Shown here one piece after another: positions 42,964-51,800 of a stretch of 64,000 bases of DNA. The notes under the pieces were generated by a model. The model did no database searches, was not told where the DNA came from, and saw only the letters and a list, made by a program, of their open reading frames with translations. The translations under genes were made by a program, and so were the position numbers. The DNA is from Guillardia theta CCMP2712. Its lineage: Eukaryota > Cryptophyceae > Pyrenomonadales > Geminigeraceae. The DNA lies in NCBI RefSeq assembly GCF_000315625.1, contig NW_005434658.1, positions 893,504 through 957,503 of the forward strand, written 5' to 3'. Every line of letters begins with the position of its first letter. Position 1 is the first letter of the stretch.

Positions 42964-43611
42964 ATGCCTATTGATTATAGCAAAGGCAAGATATACACAA
43001 TAAGATATCGTAATGATGATAATTTGATATATGTCGGCTCTACTGTCAATGCTTTATCTTATAGATTTACACAGCATAAAAGACGTTTCAATAATGAGAT
43101 TGACAATAGTTATAATATGATTCTTTACCAAAAAATGAGAGAAACACAAGACATAGATAATTGGTACATTGAATTATATGAAGAATTTCCCTGTGATAAT
43201 AAGGAGCAGCTACGAAAAAGAGAGGGTGAAGTAATAAGAGAAATTGCAACATTGAACAAGATGATAGCTGGTAGAGACGATAAACAATATAGAGAAGACA
43301 ACAAAGCAAAAAATAAACAATGGAGAGAGGAGAACAAAGAAAAATTACGAGAAAAAAATAAGCAGTATAGAGAGAACAACAAAGATAAAATCAAAGAAAG
43401 AGATAGAGAATATTATCAAAAAAACAAAGAAAAAATATTAAAAAATGTCAAAGAATATTGTATAAACAATGAAGATCATATATTGCAAAAAAGAAAAGAA
43501 AAAATTAAATGTCAATGTGGCATTGAATTGTTGAAATACAATATGCCTATGCATATAAAATCCAAGAAGCATCAAGATTTCATCAATAATCAACAAGCTG
43601 CAACCAATTAA
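42964..43611 (+). CDS. GIY-YIG endonuclease with basic repeats and zinc-finger-like end
   Basis: 215 residues. The GIY-YIG nuclease core spans about 9-95: KIYTIRYRND, LIYVGSTVNALSYRFTQHK (second tyrosine strand and catalytic Arg) and ELYEEFPC (acidic residue). Residues 100-165 are repeats of YRE-x-NK type, strongly basic. The end, CQCGIELLKYNMPMHIKSKKH, has two Cys and two His spaced like a zinc finger. Such nucleases occur as homing enzymes and in giant viruses. It sits between capsid and packaging genes, where it could act as a homing or genome-processing nuclease. Confidence 0.85.
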   Translation: MPIDYSKGKIYTIRYRNDDNLIYVGSTVNALSYRFTQHKRRFNNEIDNSYNMILYQKMRETQDIDNWYIELYEEFPCDNKEQLRKREGEVIREIATLNKMIAGRDDKQYREDNKAKNKQWREENKEKLREKNKQYRENNKDKIKERDREYYQKNKEKILKNVKEYCINNEDHILQKRKEKIKCQCGIELLKYNMPMHIKSKKHQDFINNQQAATN

Positions 43612-43656
43612 ATTATTTATCATTCTATTATTTTTTTATACATCAATTATTAAAAG

Positions 43657-43995
43657 ATGATTGACGCAAAGTATGCCCCGAATGGAAGTCTTAGAATGTT
43701 TGAGCATCATATAGCTCATCATTCTGTTAATGATAAGAATGCTAATGTTGCGCGCAAAATTGAGAGACCGCAGAAATTCAAGAAATCTTTGCCAATGGAA
43801 ATAAATAATATCAATCCAGCCATCCAGAAATTTTTCTGGCTTGATAAATATTGCCCTGAAGTTTTAAGGGCTCCTTACGACCCCCACGATGACCTCAACT
43901 TCTCACCTCTTAGAACAGCACAGGATAAACCGATTCAAGTCGGCAATAAATTAGTTTCTCCTAGTTCTATTAAGCCTTTAAGGTATGGCAGATAA
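43657..43995 (+). CDS. Hypothetical protein in the morphogenesis cluster
   Basis: 112 residues, hydrophilic, with FEHHIAHHS near the N-terminus and Pro-rich C-terminal half (RAPYDPHDDLNFSPL). No domain recognised. Its place between the nuclease and the ATPase cluster, and a GC content nearer to capsid genes, suggest a virion or assembly role. Confidence 0.5.
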   Translation: MIDAKYAPNGSLRMFEHHIAHHSVNDKNANVARKIERPQKFKKSLPMEINNINPAIQKFFWLDKYCPEVLRAPYDPHDDLNFSPLRTAQDKPIQVGNKLVSPSSIKPLRYGR

Positions 43996-44037
43996 TACAG
44001 ATTTTTATAGATTATTTTTATCTGTTATTTCTATAAA

Positions 44038-44571
44038 ATGGGTAGAAATAGCAAGCAAGCGCAAAATGTCGATATTGAAGCTTCATCTATTGATGAGGTT
44101 GAAGAACACATTGAACATGAACCTGAACCTGAACCACCAAAACAAGCAAAAAAAAGAGTGATGACAAAAGAACAACTCGAGCATTTAGCCAAATGTAGAG
44201 AATTGGCAAAACAGAAAAAAGCACAATTGGCCGAGGCAAACCCAAAATCAAGATTAAATAAACAATTGAAGCATAAGGAGGTATTAGAGCAAGCAAAAGA
44301 AATCGATCAATTAGTTGATCAAAAGATAGAACAGCAAAAAAAGGCATTGCCTCAAGACTTTATAATAAAAGATGCCAAATATTACAAAGAGAAATATAAC
44401 AGATTGAAAGCAGATTATAGAAATCTACAGAGCACACCACAACCACAACCCACGCCATCAATCCGATCACAGATAAAAACAGAGAGCGACAATAGCTTAA
44501 GGCAACAGCTAGAGCGTGAAAGGCTTAGGCTGTCAGCCATGAACCTATTCGGCCATGCTAATTTTTTGTAA
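44038..44571 (+). CDS. Charged coiled-coil protein
   Basis: 177 residues. The acidic N-terminus with EPEPEPP is followed by Lys/Gln/Glu-rich heptads (about 40-135) predicted to be coiled coil, and a short hydrophobic C-terminus (MNLFGHANFL). It is 11 nt upstream of the packaging ATPase, which suggests a partner in assembly, for example a scaffold or linker. No family recognised. Confidence 0.5.
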   Translation: MGRNSKQAQNVDIEASSIDEVEEHIEHEPEPEPPKQAKKRVMTKEQLEHLAKCRELAKQKKAQLAEANPKSRLNKQLKHKEVLEQAKEIDQLVDQKIEQQKKALPQDFIIKDAKYYKEKYNRLKADYRNLQSTPQPQPTPSIRSQIKTESDNSLRQQLERERLRLSAMNLFGHANFL

Positions 44572-44582
44572 TTATCTAGTAA

Positions 44583-45548
44583 ATGGCGGATATCGAGACA
44601 ATACAAATTAAATATCTAGACAATAAGCCGAAACCCTTCAAAAAACTTATATACCCTCAGACTGACCCAAATCTACCGAGGCCTTATTGTGTATGTCTTG
44701 CTGTGGGCATGAGAGGCTCAGGGAAGACTTACGCAGTAACCAAGATGATAAGCAACTTTGAGAAGTTCGGTTATATTGATCCAGAGACTGGCGATAAGGT
44801 AGCAATTAGAACTATTCTATTTAGTCCGACATATGATGCGAACCCTGTTTTTACTGTCTTAAATAGCTTAGACGATGATGATATAATAAATGAATTTACA
44901 GAAGAAAAGTTAGATGAGGTTTTAGAGGATATTAAAAGAGAAGCAGAAGAGACAGAGAAATATTTAAAATATAAAAAGGCTTATCTGAAGTTTCAGAAAA
45001 CGCCTTTATCAAAGATTGAATCAATGGATCCCGAAGATCTGCAGATGTTATTTATCAATGATTTCAAGAATCCCAAGGACTTACCAAACAAGCCAAGATA
45101 TCCGAATGGGGTTGTCAATAATGTAATTCTAGATGATTGTTTGGGATCTAACGCCTTTAAGAACAGCCGCAAAAATTCACTTGTGAAAGCTATTCTCAAC
45201 AGTCGTCATATGCGATGCCAATTTTTTATTTGTGCCCAGAATCTGAAAGCAATCAATAAATCAATAAGAGTCAATACATCGGTTTATGTTCTGTTTAAAT
45301 TTGCATCAAAAAAAATCGTCATGGAAGACATTTATGAGAACATATCAGGCTTGATAACAATTGAAAATTTTGAAAGATTATATGAATTTGCAACATCAGA
45401 TAACCCACATGATGCCTTAGTTGTAGATACAACACAGAAAAAAGAGAATGTCTTTAAGCTTAATTTTGATAAGATCCTACGAATTAAAAAATCTAATGAT
45501 AATAATAAACATGATGGAGGAAACAATAGCACAAACGGCAACAATTGA
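44583..45548 (+). CDS. Genome-packaging ATPase (FtsK/HerA, A32-like)
   Basis: 321 residues. Walker A is GMRGSGKT (42-49, Lys48) and Walker B is VILDD (181-185). These are followed by a helical region with NSRHMRCQFFICAQN and VYVLFKFASKK, typical of the A32 branch of viral packaging ATPases. The enzyme should pump the linear genome into preformed capsids at one vertex. The last 38 nt overlap the start of the next gene, which is typical of coupled expression. Confidence 0.88.
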   Translation: MADIETIQIKYLDNKPKPFKKLIYPQTDPNLPRPYCVCLAVGMRGSGKTYAVTKMISNFEKFGYIDPETGDKVAIRTILFSPTYDANPVFTVLNSLDDDDIINEFTEEKLDEVLEDIKREAEETEKYLKYKKAYLKFQKTPLSKIESMDPEDLQMLFINDFKNPKDLPNKPRYPNGVVNNVILDDCLGSNAFKNSRKNSLVKAILNSRHMRCQFFICAQNLKAINKSIRVNTSVYVLFKFASKKIVMEDIYENISGLITIENFERLYEFATSDNPHDALVVDTTQKKENVFKLNFDKILRIKKSNDNNKHDGGNNSTNGNN

Positions 45549-45804
45549 GGCGATTGAACAAGAGAGCGCTCTTCGAGCAGCTTCGCTGGAAGAATTGCCA
45601 TATGATAAAGAATTGTATAAGAAATATTTTGACGAGGCAAAAAAACGATTTCCTAAATTAGATGATTTCTTAATTCATTTAGGTTGTGTCAATCTATTGA
45701 TGAACAATGAAATAAATGATGATAAGGGGGATCAATTGCAAAAATCATATTTCAAAGGTGAAATATATGAAGGCATTCAATTATGCCCATCAGAGGATGC
45801 ATAG
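45511..45804 (+). CDS. Hypothetical protein overlapping the ATPase gene
   Basis: 97 residues from ATG 45511 (an open frame continues upstream without a start of better context). The central part (YFDEAKKRFPKLDDFLIHLGCVNLLM) is a compact helical motif. I have a weak recollection of similar small proteins in algal viruses, without a function. The overlap with the ATPase gene supports a real gene. Confidence 0.5.
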   Translation: MMEETIAQTATIEAIEQESALRAASLEELPYDKELYKKYFDEAKKRFPKLDDFLIHLGCVNLLMNNEINDDKGDQLQKSYFKGEIYEGIQLCPSEDA

Positions 45805-45842
45805 CTTAGCAAAGCTAAATAATATATATCATATATAAATAA

Positions 45843-46529
45843 ATGTCTGGGCAATATTTCAAATTGAAGAATAGTTATATCATAGATATTGATAGCTCAA
45901 ATATTCAAAGCTATGAAACTTTGCAGTATTCCAACAATGCAACCCCTCCGCAAGTATCCGATTTTCTTAATGATTATAGAATTCATCTAAATATTCCTGT
46001 TGAGTTCTCACGAAATTGCAAAATTGCAATAGATGAATTTGATTTAAAAATACTTTTAGCACATAATCAGAATGAATTTATTGTCGAGACTGTCAATTTA
46101 TTCACTCCGAGCATATCAGTAAAAAATCAATATCTATCTAGCAATAAAGCACATCTAAAATTATTTAGCAAATTCTTTGATAATCAAGATCAGGTTGTCA
46201 CTGTCGGAGATGGAGCGGGTGGTTTTTCATCTCAAAACAATCAAAGCTTGATATACCACTATAAAAATAATGATTTGCAATTGAATTCGTTTGAATTACG
46301 ATCAAGCGATTTCGCTAAAAATGAATTAGTCTTAACATTTCAAAACAAATATACAATCGCCGGATCTGCCAATGTTTTACTAAATCATGGCTTAGTCAAG
46401 GGGTCTGAATTTAATTTAAGACTGATCATATATGACTATGATGAAGACCAAGTCAATTATACACCGCCAGAGGCAACAATCAAAAATTTATTGCCTATGA
46501 GCAATACTGGAATAAATAAGATTGCTTAA
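45843..46529 (+). CDS. Putative minor structural protein
   Basis: 228 residues, predicted beta-rich (IHLNIPVEFSRNCKIAIDEFDLKIL, NELVLTFQNKYTIAG). Size and composition suit a single jelly-roll penton or a vertex protein. A TATATAAATAAATG sequence directly precedes and includes the start codon. It converges on the Pro-rich gene with four bases of overlap. Assignment is tentative. Confidence 0.4.
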   Translation: MSGQYFKLKNSYIIDIDSSNIQSYETLQYSNNATPPQVSDFLNDYRIHLNIPVEFSRNCKIAIDEFDLKILLAHNQNEFIVETVNLFTPSISVKNQYLSSNKAHLKLFSKFFDNQDQVVTVGDGAGGFSSQNNQSLIYHYKNNDLQLNSFELRSSDFAKNELVLTFQNKYTIAGSANVLLNHGLVKGSEFNLRLIIYDYDEDQVNYTPPEATIKNLLPMSNTGINKIA

Positions 46530-47413
46530 GGCCTTGCACCCGCTGCCATTGATTGCGAATTCTGATAATCATTTAATAGAGATAAATAATGTAGCTTTGT
46601 TTCTTGATTTGTGATAAGATTTTGATCAAGCGCAATCTCTAGCAATTTATACATTTGATCACCGAAACGATCAAATGTTCTTTTTTGTGTTGCTGATCGA
46701 CGATTTTCATTGAATGATCTTATGAATCTATCATAAGCACCCCTATCATTTGGAGTTGTTAAAGTTCTATAGAATTGATTAAAATTTTGTGGCAACTGTT
46801 GATTTTGTACGATGGTGGCCCTTGGTGAAGATGGCGGGGGTGGTGTTGGGGGCGGTTGTGGTTGTGTTGTTGCTGCCGTTGGCGCAGGTGTTGGGGGTGG
46901 AAATGGTTGATATTGTTGAGTTGCCGCTGAATTCTGCGACGCTCCGCTTGGCAAAGCCGAGCCAAATTGTAATGTTTGTGGTGTTGGCAATGTTCCAGCT
47001 GCTGGAATTGGTGCCGTTTGTTGCGGTGTTGCTGGCATTGGCATGGCTGGTACTGATGGCATAGCCGGTTGATTGATTAGATTATTAAGCATTTGGTTAA
47101 AATTAGTCTGTTGTCTTTGCACATCTTGATAATAATTTTGCATGTCTCGGCTTAAAGTCTGATACATTGAACGGCCTTGATCATCAATCCTTCTTATCTC
47201 ATTAAAATTGATAGACCCGAAAGGGTCAGATATAACCCTCATGCCATGGCCATAAGATAATTGATTTTTATTAGGTGGTAATCTAAGACCAGCCGTTTTT
47301 TTTCTTTCTTGTGATTGCTCATCACAACACTCATCATTTTTAGAATTTAAATTGTTCTCTATCTTCACATTTACAATAAGCGGTTTTGAGGATGTTTTAT
47401 TTTGTGTTACCAT
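46526..47413 (-). CDS. Proline/alanine-rich linker protein
   Basis: 295 residues. The N-terminal part has a short basic segment and NFNEIRRIDDQGRSMYQTL. Residues about 115-215 form a low-complexity linker of Pro, Ala, Thr and Gln, and the C-terminus (about 215-295) is helical (NDRGAYDRFIRSFNENRR). The architecture, two folded ends joined by a flexible linker, is common in virion or scaffold proteins. It is transcribed in the same direction as the fibre gene upstream. No family recognised. Confidence 0.45.
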   Translation of the reverse strand: MVTQNKTSSKPLIVNVKIENNLNSKNDECCDEQSQERKKTAGLRLPPNKNQLSYGHGMRVISDPFGSINFNEIRRIDDQGRSMYQTLSRDMQNYYQDVQRQQTNFNQMLNNLINQPAMPSVPAMPMPATPQQTAPIPAAGTLPTPQTLQFGSALPSGASQNSAATQQYQPFPPPTPAPTAATTQPQPPPTPPPPSSPRATIVQNQQLPQNFNQFYRTLTTPNDRGAYDRFIRSFNENRRSATQKRTFDRFGDQMYKLLEIALDQNLITNQETKLHYLSLLNDYQNSQSMAAGARP

Positions 47414-47441
47414 TTACATATTATATATTATTTATTTTATT

Positions 47442-48866
47442 TTATCCGCAATGATATGTACAACCTATAAAAACACATATATAATCAATTCCTTCATAAG
47501 TCTCATATCTATGCTTAAAGTTCTTGTAATACCAATCTGAATTCTCATCAATAAAATCAACTGGACAGCTTGTTTTTGCTACTGTATAACTATGTAAAAG
47601 GTCATCGCTCTGGACCATGCTATAACCCTTAATAGGACTTGAACATAAGTAATCGCCATTGTCTATTTTTTCTATGTTGTTATAATTCGTTACCCATATG
47701 GCACCCTCTCCCACTGCGTTAATCATTACACGATGACCGTCAAGCTTCTTGTACGCATAATGCCAATTGCCGGTTCTGTAAATTCTCTTATCTCCTTCTT
47801 CAACGTTTGAGATGACACCATAAACGGCCTTATCTTTTTCATACTCTGTTATTTTTATGATTGGTAGGGAACTATCAATTCTTATATTTGAACTAAAATC
47901 ATTATCAATTCTGTTGAGGTCTTGATAATATCCGGTTGTTGATACTAGCATACCCTGATAATAATCAATGTTTGAAGTTATATCATCGAGTAAGTTGGAG
48001 GTCTCAGCTATACACCTATGCGAACCTGTGAAATCTAAATCGTCATTGCCATTGTCATTATTTCGGAGCCATTGCTCCCCGACATCGTCATAATTTCCAT
48101 ATTGGAACATTAAATCATTGGCTGCGCTTGACCCACCCAATCCAGCACCACCTGAAAGCAAATAAATTTTCCATTTATTCGTATCATAATTCCCACTATA
48201 GTCTCTAGGTAAAGTTATTTGATTTGTATTAAGCACTGTGCATTTCATATTGGTCCCTGCTATGATTTCAGTGCCTGATGTGATGTATTGATTAGCAGAT
48301 ATATAACTTGTCGTTGAAATAACAGAATTGCCAGCGATAGGGCCATAAAAATTTATATACCGTCCGCTAGAATAATAGTTTAAGTATAAAGTTTTATTAG
48401 TGCCACAATCAATATACAAATCTCCAGTATTGACAAGGATTTGAGCACGTTCAGCAGTTCTAGAATCAGTCCCAGCCCCAATCGATAGGTAACCTCCTAA
48501 TGATGAAGGACCGAATAATATTTTTGAATTGTTTGCATTGCTAATGGTTGCATCTCCATTTGTAATAGATAAGCCGCTATTGATACTGAATGTCTGTCCA
48601 GCAGGGAGGGATATTCCTCCCGCTGTCGTAGCATAATTTGCTGTCGTTGCTGTCGTTGCTGTGTTTGCTGTGTTTGCACTTCCTGCTGTTTCAGCATATA
48701 ATGCAGAAAACCTCTTCCAAGGTTGCCATACATTGTTCCATTTATGCCTAAAATTTATATATGTATAAGGGTTATTGCTTGCGCTGCCTACATTAGCAGG
48801 ATACGCAATTTGTAAGCCATAAGACGAGTCACCATTATAATTATAACCGCTGCCAATGTTACACAC
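47442..48866 (-). CDS. C-terminal part of the giant fibre protein, in the shifted frame
   Basis: The reading frame continues the 48788..56014 protein after a single-base shift near 48873. It starts in the middle of a typical fibre module (NIGSGYNYNGDSSYGLQIAYP, then FRHKWNNVWQPWKRF), which only makes sense joined to the upstream frame. Its end, NAVGEGAIWVTNYNN, NGDYLCSSPIKGYSM and LHSYTVAKTSCPVDF, resembles the self-cleaving intramolecular chaperone domain (Peptidase_G2-like) found at the end of phage and giant-virus fibres, which helps trimerisation. No methionine start exists near the overlap (a GTG would be needed), so it is probably not an independent gene. Confidence 0.75.
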   Translation of the reverse strand: MCNIGSGYNYNGDSSYGLQIAYPANVGSASNNPYTYINFRHKWNNVWQPWKRFSALYAETAGSANTANTATTATTANYATTAGGISLPAGQTFSINSGLSITNGDATISNANNSKILFGPSSLGGYLSIGAGTDSRTAERAQILVNTGDLYIDCGTNKTLYLNYYSSGRYINFYGPIAGNSVISTTSYISANQYITSGTEIIAGTNMKCTVLNTNQITLPRDYSGNYDTNKWKIYLLSGGAGLGGSSAANDLMFQYGNYDDVGEQWLRNNDNGNDDLDFTGSHRCIAETSNLLDDITSNIDYYQGMLVSTTGYYQDLNRIDNDFSSNIRIDSSLPIIKITEYEKDKAVYGVISNVEEGDKRIYRTGNWHYAYKKLDGHRVMINAVGEGAIWVTNYNNIEKIDNGDYLCSSPIKGYSMVQSDDLLHSYTVAKTSCPVDFIDENSDWYYKNFKHRYETYEGIDYICVFIGCTYHCG

Positions 48867-51800
48867 ATAAAAAATTCAGTCTCATTCGGATTATTTGGAG
48901 GAGAATTTAAGGGGGTGGGACCATTTACATAATGAAATCCAAAATTTGGGAGCCCATTAAAATCTTGATAGTTCGTAGTTGGAAATATGATGCCGCTATT
49001 ATTGAATAGATAAAAGTTTGGATTTGACACCAAAGCCGGCTTATTTGTTAAATTATTATAATCTCCATTAAAAAGACTAGTGCTAAGAGCAGAATTATTT
49101 ATATATAAATCAGTACAGTTTATAATACCATTAACATCAAGTTTATAAGCTGTGTTAGTTGTTGTTGTAGCAATGCTTACAGTGCCATCATAACTTATTT
49201 TCATTTTTGTGTCTGTAGCAGCTTGGCAATCAACTTGATTATCATTATTTCTAAGCATAAAATACATATCACCAAGTCCATAACTGTTAAAGCTTCTTTG
49301 TATAACCCCTATGGCTTGCGATGCATATTGACCTCTATATATAGAGTGATTAAATCCAATAGCACAACGACAATTAGTAGTTGTATTATTTCCATTATCA
49401 TTTATCAGAAGCATTTTAGGAGCTGTTGAATTTCCTATAATAAATAGAGGTATGCCTGATTGAGGTTGTGTTGTATCTACTGAGCCATTTCCAAGCACCA
49501 TGCTTGCAGGACATTTTAACCCTGCGTTTGTAATATCTAGCTTTGTGTTTGTAATATTTCTATCAATTCTCACTTGTTCAATCCAACTATCACGAATATT
49601 ATTGGCCCCATATTTTCCAATAACAAAATCAAGATTAGTGTTGAGGCCAATTCTGAAATCTACACCAGTGCTATTTAGATTTCTAGAAAGTATAATATGA
49701 CCGTCCGTGTTTGCAACGCTGCTATTTCCGACATGTAGAGGCGCTTGCGGATTTACATTATTTATGCCTACACAAGGGTTAGATACTAAGCTATCATAAG
49801 GATTTACAGTCAAAGGATTATAAATATTTGTATTAAGTTTAGATTCTATCCCAAAGAAATTGAGTGCAATGTTAGTAACACCTGTCCCGATTCTATAATC
49901 TTGTATGTTTGTGCCAATAGGGTCTAATGAAGATGCCCCGCGTTTGAACTCAAGCCACGGCTGACCTCCTGAGTCATATATTCTTAATACTTTCGAAACT
50001 AATAAATCATAATAAGTATTGTTATTAAAGTTTAGCTCACCATCTACAAGCTTAAAACTTGAACTAACAGATGTTATTGTATTACCTGATATAGGAACAT
50101 CGTTGAATTGTAAATTAGGACCATATATATAAACACCTTGACTATTCCATTTTATCCGTGTTGTATTGTACCAACTAATATATCCCCAGTCTGTACTATT
50201 AATCACAACCTTATTTCCCCAAGTTGTATCATTAGAAATAAATATATAATTGTCATTTGTTTGTTTGACACCAAGAACCAAATATTTATCGTGAAATATC
50301 TTAGGTAATTGTGCGCCATCATTATCCTTTAATCCTATTTCAATACCATTTGCAGAAATATTCCCTTCAATCTGTAATTTGGAACTATTATTAGGGATTG
50401 TGCCTATTCCAACGTTACCGGTATTATAATATATATCATTATTTACTTTTGTCCATTTTGAAGCTAAACCGCCGCTAGTCGCTAATCCCCCAGTGAATGA
50501 TAGTAAGCCATTGCTTACACTAAAATCTGCTGATACAAGTTTAATATATTCATTTTCTGACAAAAGATAAGGTGACAAAGTGCTTGTCAGACTTGAAGAT
50601 GTAACATAGCTGCCTAGCGTGCTTGTCAGACCTGAAGATGTAACATAGCTGCCTAGCGTGCTTGTCAGACTTGAAGATGTAACATAGCTGCCTAGCGTGC
50701 TTGTAAGATTTGTATTGGTCACATAGCTTGTAAGATTTGTATTGGTCACATAGCCGTCTAGTGTGCTTGTAAGGTTTGTATTGGTCACATAGCTGCCTAG
50801 TGTGCTTGTAAGGTTTGTATTGGTCACATAGCTGCCTAGTGTGCTTGTAAGGTTTGTATTGGTCACATAGCTTGTAAGATTTGTATTGGTCACATAGCCG
50901 TCTAGTGTGCTTGTAAGGTTTGTATTGGTCACATAGCTGCCTAGTGTGCTTGTAAGGTTTGTATTGGTCACATAGCTGCCTAGTGTGCTTGTAAGGTTTG
51001 TATTGGTCACATAGCTGCCTAGTGTGCTGGTTAGACTTGAAGATGTCACATAGCTTCCTAGCGTGCTTGTAAGGTTTGTATTGGTCACATAGCTGTTTGT
51101 GAGACTTAATTGTCCAACAGCTGACACATTAAAATCTGATGTAACATCTCTTATATATTGATTATCTGATGTAAATAAATCAGGCTTTCCAGTTATTTGA
51201 GTATCATAATCAAATGATGTCGGAATGTCACTTATCAAAGCATTGTTTATAGAATCAAGGTAGGCCGCTGTGTTTATATCTGAATAACCTGTTGGAATAA
51301 CAATATTATCTATCTTGTTATCTATTTCTTCATTAGTATATGGATTAATTACTTCTTTGATGCTCAATGAACCTACACCATTATACCCGATAATATCTCT
51401 TACTTCATTTTGAGTCAATTCTCTATTGAAAAACCTTAAATCTTGATAATATGATTGCAAACTTGGAAAAAAACCTTTTGATGGATAGATGTTTCCAAGT
51501 AAAGATTTATTCCAAGTCATACTTTGCAAATATGATTTGGGTATATTTGTTTGAAAAGGAATTCCATTTTGATATAAAATGATACCAGCACCCCCAATTG
51601 TTATGGTGTAATGGTCCCACGTATTTAAATTATAGTAAAAATATGATACATTTGTTGTTGAATAATTAACTTCGATAGCAATATTTCCATTAGATATATA
51701 TAATCTGATGCCATAGGCCCCTCCACTGGTTGAATCTATGCCACTGTTTAAATCGATGATTGTATTACCTATAGTAGGATAACCATCATATCTTTTGATA

